Assembly: GCA_020650975.1 (NCBI GenBank)
Contig: JAIPMN010017053.1
Location: 1-35,803 of the forward strand
Source of the DNA: Apostichopus californicus
Lineage: Eukaryota; Echinodermata; Holothuroidea; Aspidochirotida; Stichopodidae
DNA: 35,803 nt
Reading direction: 5' to 3'
Under the pieces are notes generated by a model that saw only the letters and a list, made by a program, of their open reading frames with translations, searched no databases and was not told the DNA's origin. How positions within the stretch are numbered: the first letter of the stretch is position 1; every line of letters starts with the position of its first letter. The translations under genes were made by a program, and so were the position numbers. Shown here one piece after another: positions 1 to 12,900 of this stretch.

Positions 1-26
1 AAGTCAGAAAACCCCTTTTTCATTTC

Positions 27-50
27 CAAATGAGAAAAAAATCTCATTTG
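27..50. repeat. small hairpin CAAATGAG / CTCATTTG
   Basis: Perfect 8 bp inverted repeat around an A-rich 8 bp loop. It sits just before the 72-bp-spaced duplication. Confidence 0.6.
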
Positions 51-52
51 AA

Positions 53-162
53 GCACCAAATTGCATCTAAGGCCAGGTGAAAATGCAAAATTATTTACAA
101 AATGGTGTTGAAGTGTGCTATATTGCACCAAATTGCATCTGAGGCCACCTGGAAATGCAAAA
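53..162. repeat. short tandem duplication, 72 bp spacing
   Basis: A ~38 bp unit beginning GCACCAAATTGCATCT occurs at 53-90 and 125-162 with only a few differences. It lies at the left edge of the decayed C48-like ORF and may belong to the same repetitive element. Confidence 0.7.
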
Positions 163-1116
163 AAAATCCAAAAAAAGACCCCTCCCCCAGGCCGGCCATC
201 AGTCTCACGCCCCCCACTCAAAAGTACCTTCCTACGCCACTGGTCTGTATGATCGATTTCATGAAAAGAATTCTTCAAGAAAATCTGAGATACTTAGACG
301 GATCACTAATGTACCTCAATTACATGGTTTCATCAATACACAAGTAGTTGAACAGTTGCACCAGCAGGTAAGTAGAAATAATACTTCTCTTACCCAAATG
401 AAGCCAACAAAGACACGTATCTATGTTACGCAACTTACTGCACTTGCACAACAAAGACAGATTGCTAATGTTGAAGCAGCAACAGGATGCACCAAAACAT
501 CTTTGGAAGGGCAATGCTCTGTGGTAAATGTGAGACTAAGGATAGAGCTGAAACATCACGTTTTGTCTAGCACTATATCCTCTTGCAAAAACTGTTCATG
601 GATCATTTGAGGAGAATAATGATGGAGATAGTCTAGAGGACCATTCAGAAATTTCCCCTTCTTGTCCCTTGTATCAAAATTACCTCCAACAGTAACACCA
701 TCTTCAACAGATGGAATGAATCCCCATCAAATTAAAGTTTTATCTGGTCCCAAGGAAACCAAAGATTCAGGTAATGAATGTCCAGGCCTACCCGTCATTG
801 ACCTCACCTGTCAGCCAGATGAGCTATCTTCAAACCGCAGTCATCTATGGGTGCCATCATTGCATCTATCCAATCAGGGAGTTACAGATTCTTGAGAGGC
901 AGAATTGTTTGACAGATACCAAAATTGAAGCTGGTCAATCTCTTGTAAAGGCTCAGTTCCCATATGTTGGTGGAATCATCATCGGGTTTTGACATCGAAC
1001 CAGGTGAGTTTGTACAGATAATTCATCTACCAAAGGATTGGGTGACAGTTTCAACCATTGGATGCCGAAAATCAGAAGTAAAGCTGTATGACAGCATGAT
1101 TGCTAATGAGTACTAA
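155..1116 (+). pseudogene. decayed transposon-type ORF with Ulp1/C48-like protease remnant
   Basis: A long open stretch (155-610) reads SEILRRITNVPQLHGFIN and continues with QVVEQLHQQVSRNN. After stops and frame changes it is followed at ~912-990 by LTDTKIEAGQSLVKAQFP and, in a further frame, at 1006-1116 by EFVQIIHLP, then DWVTVSTIGC and KLYDSM before TAA. The sequence LTDTxI..GQ.L, then HWV-type and YDS-type motifs, resembles the Ulp1/C48 cysteine peptidase fold found in proteins of several animal DNA transposons. The expected His before Trp is Asp here, the frame is broken at least twice, and no catalytic Cys region is visible, so it is inactive. The family call rests on motif resemblance only. 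It is unrelated to MSH2 in function. Confidence 0.5.
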
Positions 1117-1139
1117 TTATTGCTAACTTAACTGATCAC

Positions 1140-1683
1140 CTCAATGAAGATGTCTATGGATCCACAAATCTCCAATTGCGTGAGTGAGCTACCCTGAGGT
1201 GGAGCTGAGTTTTAACTCCGAGAAACACCCTAATCGTCCATAAATGTAGCTGAAATTAATACATTGGGTACTAAACATAATCTACAATAAAAAAAAAAGA
1301 GGTCCATTATTGTCAAACGTTATCACAAATTTTTTTGTAAAAAAGTAGTAAATTTAGTCAAAAATCGAATTTAAAACAAATCCACAATCAATCGCGTTAG
1401 TGAGGTACCTTGAGGTGGAGTTGGGTTTTAACCCCGAAAAACACCCTAATTGTCCATGAATGTGGCTGAAATTAATATATTATGTACTTAACAAAATCTG
1501 CAATAGGAAATAGGTCCATTATTGTCATACATTATTGCAATTTTTTTAATAAAGTATTAAATTTGGTCAAAAATCGAAACTATAAAGTTCCACACTCAAT
1601 CGCGTTACTGACCTGCTATCCTGAGGTGGAGCCGAGTTTTAACCTCGAAAATCATCCTAATTGTCCATAAACTGAAATAAATA
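1140..1683. repeat. diverged tandem repeat, ~213 bp period, ~2.5 copies
   Basis: The landmark TGAGGTGGAG recurs at about 1195, 1411 and 1622. Each copy is followed by GTTTTAAC.CCGA and AA.C.CCTAAT.GTCCAT, and the first two then by GTCCATTATTGTCA and GGTCAAAAATCGA or close variants. Spacings are ~216 and ~211 bp. No gene is seen in it. Confidence 0.85.
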
Positions 1684-3962
1684 CAACGTGTTTTCAACAG
1701 ACTCTGGAATAATAACATAGTCCTTTTTATAGGGTCTTCACCCTTGTAGAAAGAAACACCAATTCAGATTTTCATTATATCAAAGTCCATACGAAGCTTC
1801 CGTATTGCTTTTATCCGCTATTTTGGTGGTCGCAAATGATGACCCCTGATGACCTCTGATGAAATTTTCGCGCGTTTTGTAGTAAACATGAAAGATGTGA
1901 ACTATTGAAGAACCAGTTAAGCGACATCAGCAAAGTTTTCTGCAAATCATCCATGAACTAAGAAAATTATCATAATATCAACTAAGCATGCTTTCTTCGA
2001 CAATATGATAAACCTTAAATTTCTGAATGATTTTCTGATGCGATTAATGAATGATATGAAGTAAGATACTACGTAGAAATTAGGTCTGCCATACACAGCG
2101 CACGCAGCTCCAGGATGTGCAGCAGAAACCGCGGTTCATAATTTCTCAGACATACTTAGTCACAGCCACACTTAGTTACAAGTAATTGGAACGTTCCCGA
2201 AAGCACCGTAACTACGACTTTTTGCCAGTATCAGCACTAGTTGATGAAAATACCAAGTTTTCCAGTTGTATTAAAATGGCATTGCAGCCGAATCAGCAGC
2301 TCACATTGGGTAACATTAAAAATAAAAGTTACGACTAAGATTAGTAACTGTAGCCTTGTACTTTGTAGGCCTATGCTAGGAGAACTGATTGTACATACAT
2401 GATTGATACGGGTGTAGGGCATAGGCAAGACACTCGGTTGTCCGGTCTCACTCCCGTTTCTCAGTTGTAATGTCTCAGTTGTTATTCTTTTATTCCATTT
2501 TATAAAAATAGTATAGTAAAGCAAGCCAATTTGGTACATTTATAGAATTCCTTTCAGAAGGCCTCTTTTTTGGGTGGAGTCGTAGAAAAGTTGCTTTACA
2601 AAATTACATTGGTTACTTCGATCTCCACTGCCACTGCAGTGCAAAAAAAAAGCTAAAAAGCTAAAGAATAATAATGATTTTCCCCACAGCAAAACGTATA
2701 TCCTGTTAGGATGATGTGTCATTGTTAAAAGCGTTTACAAAGTATTATATCTAATAAGTATTACCCTGTAGAGGCTCACCAGCAAAACATATCCTGTATA
2801 GTCAGTATTGCGAAGTTTGGAACACTGCGAAGTTCTAAGAAATAAGGTTCTAAAAAAAAACCCTAAGAAATGCACGATTTCACCCTGATAACCTACAGCA
2901 AGAGCCAATTTCACGAAAACTACGAAGCTACAGTTATTTTCTCTCCAAAATAACCTGTGTGCTAGCAAGTACTTACATATTTGTCTCTAAAAGTAAGTTA
3001 TAGTTTTGGGGTGTTTAAATCTTACTTCTTAGGTGTCCGAACTTCGAAGTGTCCATGCTACTGTAGGCCAAGGAACATTTGTTCTCAGACATGTTTATGA
3101 AGTATAAGACTTGCCCCATGCAACTCCAGCAGAAAATATCCTGTTACTAGGGGATGTGTCCTTCTCAAAAGCATTTATAAAGTAATATCTATTATTATCA
3201 TATTGTTAATGATTTCCCACAGCAACTCCAACGACTTCAAGAACTAATCACTAGAAACTAATCCGTTTATATAATCACTACTGTATACTAACATACTTGA
3301 TGCCTGTCAGTGTCACTAGGCTTAGGATAGGCTGAAAGGCCTAACGTTTGCCTAGCCAAGCCAAGATTGAGCCCCTTCCACCAAGTGTTGCTGTTATACT
3401 AACTGTAATCTAAAGTTAAGTTTCAATCATTCAGTGTAGGTCTATATAACAAATATTCCTTGCCATGGGCTGGCTTATAGCAGAATGTGCCAACCTGTCT
3501 TTTACAAAAATAGACCTCGGGTGATTAACAATTTTCCTTCTCAAAAAATTGGGAGATAAGAAGAAGAAGAAAGGAGAATTGGACAAATTCCAATGGAAAC
3601 TAATAGGCAAGTGGTATATGAGCAACATTGGTAACCAGGGAATGGGCCAGGGGAGGGGATCAGTTTGCCAGGTGATTTTGGTCAACCTAACCATTTCCAT
3701 TAAAAATTATTGTAGTGCACATGCACAATAAAATATCGGCATTACATACTATACAGATGTTCCTAGTTAACGTACACAGCTGTGCAGTTAAAGTCTGACA
3801 GTTTACAGTGGCGGATTTCAATAATGAAGTTAGCCATGGAAATGGCCTTCTTATATAGCGAATAATAGCCCACGAATTTTGCTCACCTGTGGTCAGCACC
3901 TAACTATTATCTTTTTTGTAAAAAAAGTGAATGTCTCTTGACTGAAAATCCCACACGAAAAA
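1684..3962. other. upstream non-coding region of MSH2
   Basis: About 2.3 kb with only short random-looking ORFs. It contains a perfect palindrome GGAACGTTCC near 2188, TAGGCCTA-type words (2366) and the dispersed duplication listed separately. The MSH2 promoter should lie at its right end; I see no TATA box that I would trust and no CpG-rich block. Confidence 0.5.
2671..3230. repeat. dispersed diverged duplication (~75 bp unit)
   Basis: A segment with ATATCCTGTTA, GATGTGTC, AAAAGC.TTTA and AAAGTA.TATCT occurs at ~2687-2755 and again at ~3127-3195. Both are associated with a TGATTT-CCCACAGC phrase (2675 and 3209), and a partial third CAGCAAAACATATCCTGT lies near 2780. This is a decayed low-copy repeat. 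Confidence 0.6.
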
Positions 3963-3982
3963 ATGGCGGATGGCCAACTCAA
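3963..3982 (+). CDS. MSH2: MSH2 tentative exon 1 (start codon)
   Basis: ATG GCG GAT GGC CAA CTC AA then a GTAGGG donor would give MADGQL plus two bases of a split codon. The context AAAAAATGG is a good initiation context, and MA at the start resembles other MSH2 proteins. The phase (2) fits only if exon 2 begins at 4457. The donor is not ideal and the exon is tiny, so another start further upstream, or a missed small exon, is possible. A transcript 5' end would settle it. Confidence 0.42.
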
Positions 3983-6900
3983 GTAGGGCACAGGGATTGT
4001 ATACCAAAACTGGTTTGAATACCATTCTAACCATTCATTTCTTTGCTGTTTTTAAGATTTTTCTCATAATTCCCTGTCAGCTTTCCTTTGTTAATTTACT
4101 TATATAACAAAACAAATTGGTTTGACAAATCAACTTCAAATTGACTCTCTAGAGTCTAGACCCATGGTGTTAAACTTTTTTTGCTGTGTGACCACACTGA
4201 AATTTCCACTTTCATTATCTTGGTGATGCTATGTGGTTGATGTGGCCTGGGGAAGGGCCTATTGTGAGGAGGTATCCCCCTCCCCTTTAAGAAGTTTTGA
4301 TATGATGTAGGGTTCTTAGTTGCAAAGTGGTGTTGTATATACTGTACTTGTTATTAGTTTTGGCAGCCCTAAAAAGGGTCAAAACTCTCACTTTGAATAC
4401 CAGGGATGTAGAGAAAAATTAAAACACTTGGTCTGTTTATATTTAATTGCAGATAGTGGACAGGAAAATGGTTTCTTAACATTTTTGAGATGTATGCCTG
4501 AGGTAAGATTCTTATAATCTCCATGCTGTTGTCAGTTTTCATGAGATATTACTGAGTATTTATTTACATTTAATAAGATACCACAAAGCTCTTTAAACCA
4601 AATGTATGTGTTACTTGTGAGCACAGTGACTATTTTATTTGCCACATGTATGATATATGTATTACTATTAAAGCTGTGCTCATTTGGCACAGTTTGATAT
4701 GAAGAACTTGGGCAGAGGGCAAATTGGGTGATCATGACAACCACTGAAGCACATTATTTATGCTATATATAGCCTATTGCCCTCACTGGAAAGGTGCTGA
4801 TTTTGTTTACAAATTCAAGAACCTGATTGGTTGTGTGATATATCATACACACTTTAATAGTGTGCAATGCATACAACTGCTCATACATCGCACACAGTCA
4901 TACAGCCATAAGATGTAGTCACAGCACACAGCATCTCCAAAATGGCAATTGCCAAAAAAACATAGGGTTGGTATTAAGAATTAGTCTAAACTTTCCTGCA
5001 CTTAAGTTTAAGTTCATTCATTAAAGACAGTTGTAGGAACATGGAAATCAATGTACTCTATAGTAATACTGCTACATGTACATGACAGCCAGCCAACAAG
5101 CATCTGTACTATTTTCCATTGTACAAAATTTTGCTTTGCTTTGGGTTTCTAACATTCACTGCCTCAACGAAACAAATTGATATGTGACAATATATATAAG
5201 AGCTAAGAATGTAAACTTATACGATATCATATATTTCACAAGATGTGCTATGATTTGACTTATTTATATCCCTGAAATGCAAGTTGATTTTAACAGTTTT
5301 CCATCTCTCTATTGTTCCCAGAAACCAGAGACAACATTTAGAGTCTTTGATCGAACAGTAAGTGAGATATTTTTGGTGATTCACGAAGAATTGATTCAGC
5401 TTCACAGATCAAGATGGTTAAATACAAATAGCAATTTTTCAAGCAATTCAGTTTATGAAAGATAACAAATTTATTTGGAAAAATGATGTCCTTGCAAGGT
5501 GAAATATGAAAGCACATAATGCGCATTTCATTCAAACCCAGAAAAAAACATGAAAACTTAAGAAATTCCTTTTCAGGACTGAGAAAATCATACCGTATTA
5601 TCAAACTCTTTTCACAAATATCTGAGAGTCACTTTACACTGAAAATGTTTAAAATCAATTATGCAATCAACATTTAGTAAAGAATGAGGAAGCTTGTTGT
5701 CAAAGACAATTGTGGGAAATTTATTTCATTAAAAGGGTCAATAAAATAAATGAAATCCTCATGGAAATCTTTATGTTGTCTCTTTCGTTCTAGGGCACGT
5801 AAAACTGTATCAGTTTCAGTTTTTAAACCTAAAATGACCCGGACAACTCTCGAACAAAATGCATCAAAACTACAAAAATATGTCCACGAACAATAAATGA
5901 GGAATGGCTTTGGAAATGATTCATACTGATTTGTCTGAAAGTAACATTATTACGTTAATATAGTAATAGGAATTCCAATTGACAAACAGAACTTTGTGAA
6001 CACAATATAGTTCCAAAAGCAAAGCTTTTATGAACTTAATGTATATGGTATGTGGATCCACCCTACTAAATGCACAAAACCTATACTTTTTGAAGGGCAA
6101 ATGTCATTTGAGGTTACCAGAGGTCAAAATTTGAAGACTGATAAACGTTGCAGTCTGGGATGTATTTCATACTAAGTGTGAAGATTAAGTACCAGAACTC
6201 AATTGTTATCTATGCAAAACAGAAGATCATTTCCAGTGTAACATTAAATGTTCTCATGAAGGATGAGGCAAGGAGTCACAAAGCAGGTTGACTTTAATTT
6301 CCATTCTCATCCTTAACTTTTGTATTTTTTCATCTTCAAATTTATTGCTGGGTAAAGGTCGTGAAAAAGACAGTAGGGTTGATATTTCAAGTATTATTCA
6401 GGACTGCAAAAGCAACATTTCACAATACCAACAGTCTGAAATACTTGATAGTTCACTGAGGATGGGGATGTAGGAGGCCATTGTAAAAAGAGTTCATTCT
6501 TGGGAGTTTCAAAACTAAAATGTTTATTCAAATGTATCGTTTTGATCAAAAAATTGAAATACTGCAATGTGTTTTACAGAATGCAAAGAGGATCTGTGTT
6601 TGTCAGGAAGATCATTGTTTGCTCCTTCAAGTCAAAAGTCACATCTCCCGCTGCCCCTTCCCCTCCCCCCCTTTCTTTAGCCAGTTTCTATTGTCTCTGC
6701 ATGTTGCAACCAAAAGAAGCCATCAAGCAATTGATATGGACCCAGTCTATTGAATAACTGTTGCTTTTGATCCATTTTTGTTCTAGCAGATTGTTTCCAG
6801 ACAGAAAAGAATTCTTTTAGTTCCCTTGGTCATAGACAAGTCTTGGAAAACTTTCTTTTTGTTAAAGGGACAGTAGCAATGGTTACAGTAGTATGAAAGC

Positions 6901-9900
6901 AATTTAATATTATGGTTCATTCAAGCAGACAGTTTAAACATTATTTAATGGATCACATTTATCATGTGCAAAGAATAGGATTAATTAATCCATTGGTATT
7001 CAACATAATTTGTAACCAGTTTATTGTGACTTGCATTTTGTTTTATTTTACACTCACAGGAATACTACACTGTTCATGGATCTGATGCTACCTTTGCTGC
7101 TAAGGAAGTTTTCAAAACAACAGGCGTTATCAAGTACCTTGGTTCAGGTAAACTTATCAGTCATTAGTTCTAGACCTCATAATCCATGTTCTTGAACTGA
7201 ACTGATATCAATGATGTTAATTAGCATAGCTGACTTATACTACATGATGATCAAGGAACTTATACGGAACTAGAGTTGGTTTATCTTGAATGTTTTCACT
7301 CAATAACATTAATACTTGTTACACCATTTATTTGTGATGCCATATCTTTTAAGGACAATAACTGTAATGGTGGATGAACTGCATTCTTAGTATGTGAGTT
7401 TCATCTTATTGCACACAAACTTATTGTTGAGTGAGGAAGGCAAGATCATTTGAAGTCAACAGAGGGAAAGGCTCTGAATCTAAAACAATATAAAAAAAAC
7501 TCACAGATGAACATTTTACTTGGCACGTGGAACCACCTTACTTAGTATAAGTACCTCATTATTATGTAAAGAGGTTAAAAGATCATTTGAGCTCGCCATG
7601 AAGTGGTTGAAGTCTGAAATGTAAACACTGTGACTGAGTACGTACATAGATGTTCAATTTTATGATAAAAAATGGATGCAGCTCAGTGAGTTGAAGAACC
7701 CTATTGAGTTCATAGGTCATTTAAGATCACCAGAGGTCAAAGTCTGAAACTTTCTCAAAGTCTGAAATATGTGTGTGTGGATGTCCCTTATTGAGTACAA
7801 GAACCCTAGTGTCAATTGAGAGCAAAATCTCTAAACATGTTAACTCCAAAAGCAATCTTTGGTTACCTTGTGCCTAACATGTGGGCCCATCTTAGAGAGC
7901 ACAAAGAGCTCCAAACTTGAACCTTGCAAGAAGTTCATACTTGGTATATGAATGTACCTAATTGAGTACAAGATCCCTAATGTTTCTGTGGGGGTCATTT
8001 GAGGTCAACATAAGTCAAAGTGTGAGTCCCTTTTAAACAAGATAATGCAAAAAGTAAAGCTTGGATGATCTTCATATCTGATTTGTGGATACACTTATAG
8101 AGTGCAAGGTACTTGTTGCTTCCTGCAGAGGTCACAGGTCATTTGAGGCCAACCAAGGTCAAAGTCAATACCCTGTAGACATGATAACTCAAGGACAGCT
8201 TGGTTGAATTTGATGCTTGGTATGTAGGCTCACATTATTGATTACAAGATCCCTATGGTTTTCTGCAAAGTCAAAGGTCATGTGAAGTCACAAAAGATCA
8301 AAGTCCTAAAACATTTTAAACATAATAAACAAAAAATAAACTTGGACACAGGGTTATTTTGCAAACAATACTGGTATTGTAACTTTTGAAATAAGAATTT
8401 AAAATGGCATGCACTAGTATATATTGTACTTGGCCTACCACTGAGACCCAAACTGTTTGAAATATATTTCTATATGTGTCAGAACAAATTGAGCCTTGAG
8501 AAGTGCATACACAGAACACGTTTGTAGTTAGAACAACTAACATCTGAATTCACTGCATGACTAGCATTGTATGCATAAATGATTCTTGATTCTCTGCCAT
8601 AATAATCATCAAGACACATTTCACTGTGCATACAGCATGTACATGTGCATAGGTCATACTTTAGTCATACTTTACTCATACTTTAGAAATCTTATAGGCT
8701 GCCATTCTGTTTACAAAAAGCCTGCATGCATGTTGGCATTTTAACAAACAAAACTTGCTCATTCTTTGCAGAGTGCTATATATGCTAGTGGAAATTCAGT
8801 ACCTCATAATACTGTGATTGTAGGGAAACTGTCAAAAATGCAATAGCTGATTTAAGCTGTAATTATAAGCATTGGTTATAACAGCATGCAAAATGTGGTT
8901 TAGCGTTTTCAAAGCAACTATGTGTTTCAGTAAAGTTCTAGCTTAAATTGTATTACAAAATCTATAGGTATGAAATTGGAAGTGGGAAAGTGTGGAGGAA
9001 TGTGTGGGGTATGGGAGACTTTGTATCTTGTTTGATCATGGGTAACTTGTTTTGATCTTTCTTCTATTTCAGGAGCCAATAAAGTAGAGTCAGTATCTCT
9101 CAGTAAGATGAACTTTGAATCCTTAGTTAAGGATTTACTTCTGATCAGAAAGTACAGAGTTGAGGTTTACCAGAACAGATCTGCTGGAAGAAATGAGTGG
9201 TTGCTTGCCTATAAGGTACATTAATGTCTAAGACTCACAAGATGGAATATCTGAATGTAAATGCACCATATTTTGACCCCTTTGAAGTACTTATTGAAAC
9301 ATACATCCAATGAATTAAGGCTGTCATTGTTTGTGTATATTGTTTTTCAAAGTTCAAGGAGGGATGCCATTAATCATTTGCAGGCAGCAAGAGCAATTAT
9401 CCCAAATAAATGGTTTGAATAGCTATGAGCTACAATCAATGATGCTCTGTAAGCTGGTTGATCATGTTTTGAAATCACAAGATGTTTTGGTGTGTAAAAG
9501 ACAATTGCTGATTGCAACACATTAAAGAATGTTCAGTTGTTGGCTCATATAAGGAGTAATCTTATGCTATAGCATTTGTTACTTGCAATATTTAGTAGTA
9601 GAGGTAAACAAACATTAATTAACAAAATGCCACCAAAATTAGAAAGTATCTCATTTTCAACATAACAGAAAGTTCACAGGCTTAGAAGTTAACCAATTGA
9701 ATACCAGACTGTAAGCTTAGCAAATGCATTCTTTGCTAACTTGATAGCACTCTCTTCACTGCATAATGATGCCATGAAGCAGTACCATAGTGTGTTGCAA
9801 CTAGTGTAACATTTATTGTCATAGTACTCACAATTCAGGACTCACTGATACAAGTCTGCATTGTTCATATATATCTACTTCTCTGTACTATTTTACTACT

Positions 9901-12900
9901 GTACACCAGAGGTTGTTTCCTGCTCCTACAGTACTGCAGCTGAAAACAAGCATTCAAACTGATGTACAGAGTTTTGTATAGTCTAAGGGCTATCATATTT
10001 TTATATTTGTTGTTTTCAGAACTAGTCATAGAAGTAGTTTACAAGGCTTACCACAGAATGATACATTGCTGGGAGAATTCCATAAAATATACAAATGCTC
10101 AAAAGATTGGACCAGAACTGATTAAGAGTCCGCTCTGTTATGGTTTTTTCAGGGAATTGTAGTCAATTTGCTGTTTAAAAATTGCTGAATTAGTTTCAGT
10201 TAAGAATATCTGTGACTGTATTTTGCAATTACTGTATGATGTACCTTTAAGAAGTGACATCCTTGAAAAGCACCTGATGAACAACAACATGTGTATGAGT
10301 AGGCATATAGATAAGTGTGCAGTTGGGACGCACACAATATTTAACACTCAATCAAATACAGCAATCGCTACTAAACAATTTAGAAAACCATTTAAGGAAA
10401 AGTCTAGACAACCATTTTTGTACAGAAATGGTGTTACATGTAAGATAATGAGGAGTGAAGGGGAGAAGGCTGTGTTTACAGTGGCAGCAGCCCTGTATAT
10501 ATTAATGATATAAACATTTACAAATATAAAATATGGGGGTAGGTATTGGCAGGTATTCTGTATCTCAGTGACACAAATGGAGATGAGTTTTAATTAAAGA
10601 AGACAATCCTGTGCCATACAACGCATGAAACTTTAATTAGAAGTGTCAATTACTGAATCAAAGTTAACTTGTTTGGAGAACTCAAGATTGTTCTAAACTG
10701 AAAATATCTAATGAGGAAAACCTTATCAGCAGCAGATCCGACCTTCTATAGAACAAAGTATCCCGTATCATATATATCATAGCTATTTAATTTTCTCTGC
10801 CAATTTTGTGCCACAAGCACCCCCCCCCCCCTGGCTACACTACTGGTACTATCCCAAAAGGACTTTGCTCTGATTGTAGATTGATGGTTTGATTAAGTAA
10901 AGGTGTCTTCTACACTTAAAGCCTAGACTCCTGGCATCTGGGAGGTCCCCTGCTGGCAGTTTAAGATAGGTTGGTTTTCTCGCTCTGTATATCCTCTGAT
11001 GCTTTGTGTTTTTCCTCTGCAGGCTTCACCTGGTAATCTCACACAGTTTGAGGAAATCCTCTTTGGCCACAATGACATGTCAACTTCTGCCAGTGTAATA
11101 GCCGTGAAATATGTCAATGATGGTGGCCAGAGGCTGGTTGGTGTTGGCTTTTGTGATCCAACTCTTAGGGAGTTAGGCGTTTGTGAATTTGTAGATAACG
11201 ATCAATTTTCCAATCTTGAGGTAAGCAGAGTTCTATGTAGGAAAATGAACTTTATACATCATTTTCAAATTGTTGAACTTCCAGAACCTACTAGTCCATA
11301 CAACTATCCTATACAAGCCACACTATATGAACAGCATTCTTTGCACATAAAAATAGCTCCCTGTTGTGGAGCCTCGTTATAGATTATCTAAAAAGAACAG
11401 TATAATCTTTCATTCAGGCATTAACCATTCAACTTGGCCCACGGGAATGTCTGCTTCCCTCAGGAGATACTACAAATCCAGAAGCAACCAAGCTAAGACT
11501 AATAATTGAGAGAGGAGGCCTTTTAGTAACTGAGAGGAAAAGGGGAGATTACTCCAACAAAGACATCTCTCAAGATCTGAACAGGCTTTTGAAAGCAAAG
11601 AATGATGATGCTGTTAATTCTGCATCTTTTGGTGAGCCTGCAGACTTTAAATTATCATATTTTATAATCCATACCATGTAGTAATATGTTTAATATAAAT
11701 GTGCAACTCATCTATTGTTTACCATGCTGTAGGTCATTCTTATCTCTCATCTCATTGACCAAACCAGATCTAGAATTTGTTTCATCTCACATTAACAAAA
11801 GGGAACAAACGAATAGAATTCAATCTTCAGTAGGTGTTTCCTTCACTGCAAGTTTGTGTAGTCATGCAGCTATGGACTAATTCAGTGTAGCTCTCAACAC
11901 TAACCTAGTTTGTAGGTAATAGGTTTGTGTTACACATGCAGACTGTGAAGTAAAATATTAGATCTAAAGCACTCTTTGAACCTAACATGCCCAGCCTCAA
12001 TAATTGAAGTAGTAAAGATATGAGTGACACCATATCATCAAAGCTGCTACAATAGCAGCCTCAAAATTAATGCCACTTTTCACCTGAATAATTTGAATTC
12101 TTAAGGGTCAGATCTACTGTTTGGTATTTCTAATAAGCTACTATTGGTCAAAGGTTTGCTCAAATTTTCTTTTGTACCTTCTTATCAACCACTTTTCCCC
12201 AGATATAGTTTGATGAATTGTAATCTCCAATATTTGGTAATGTTATAGCCCAGATACAGAAGATGAGGCAAGGGACCTAACATTACAAAGACTTACCATA
12301 TTATCCCAACTGGGAATAAATTACCCAGTAGAGCAGTTATCACAGTGAGATTTGAAATATTCACACTGTGTGCATGTTAAAAATGAACATTTTTACACGT
12401 TGTGTTTTGCATCTCTCTTTCTGCAGCTGAGATGGAACTAACCCATGCCGTATCCTCTCTAGCAGCAGTGGTGAAATATCTAGAGGTTTGTTACAAGCAG
12501 CTGAATCTATTTCATTTCTCTCAATAGGTTCACACCAATCTCTAGTGCCTTATTAAGCTTGAATAATACAGTGTTTGGACTCTCCAAATTTATTCCGTTC
12601 AAGGGCAATAACCTTCTGATACTGTTATGCAAAGTTTCTTAGACGTAGTTAAATCCCTTGTGATATATCCCTCGGCTAAGTGCTTTGACTTGTTGATTTT
12701 GAATAGGTAATATACATTTGATTTGAAACTAACTAATTAATTCAAAGACACTGTTCTTGCCTTGATGAACTTCAAAATCCTGATTGGAGCTTTATTTTTA
12801 TGAAATTTACTGACCACTTGATCTGCTCATGATACATACAGAAGATGCAGCCTAATAATATTCCAGGTATCTTATGACTGAATTCTGATGGAGTTGCAAA

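Noticed and set aside
3963..3986. ATG at 3963 as a 7-codon upstream ORF rather than MSH2 exon 1
   Set aside because: Not excluded: unspliced it ends at TAG after MADGQLK. I prefer the spliced reading because the frame joins exon 2 and the start resembles MSH2, but confidence is low.
10138..10513. Opposing ORFs in intron 5 as an antisense or nested gene
   Set aside because: Both are short, overlap on opposite strands, and show no conserved motif. They are consistent with chance openness in AT-rich sequence.
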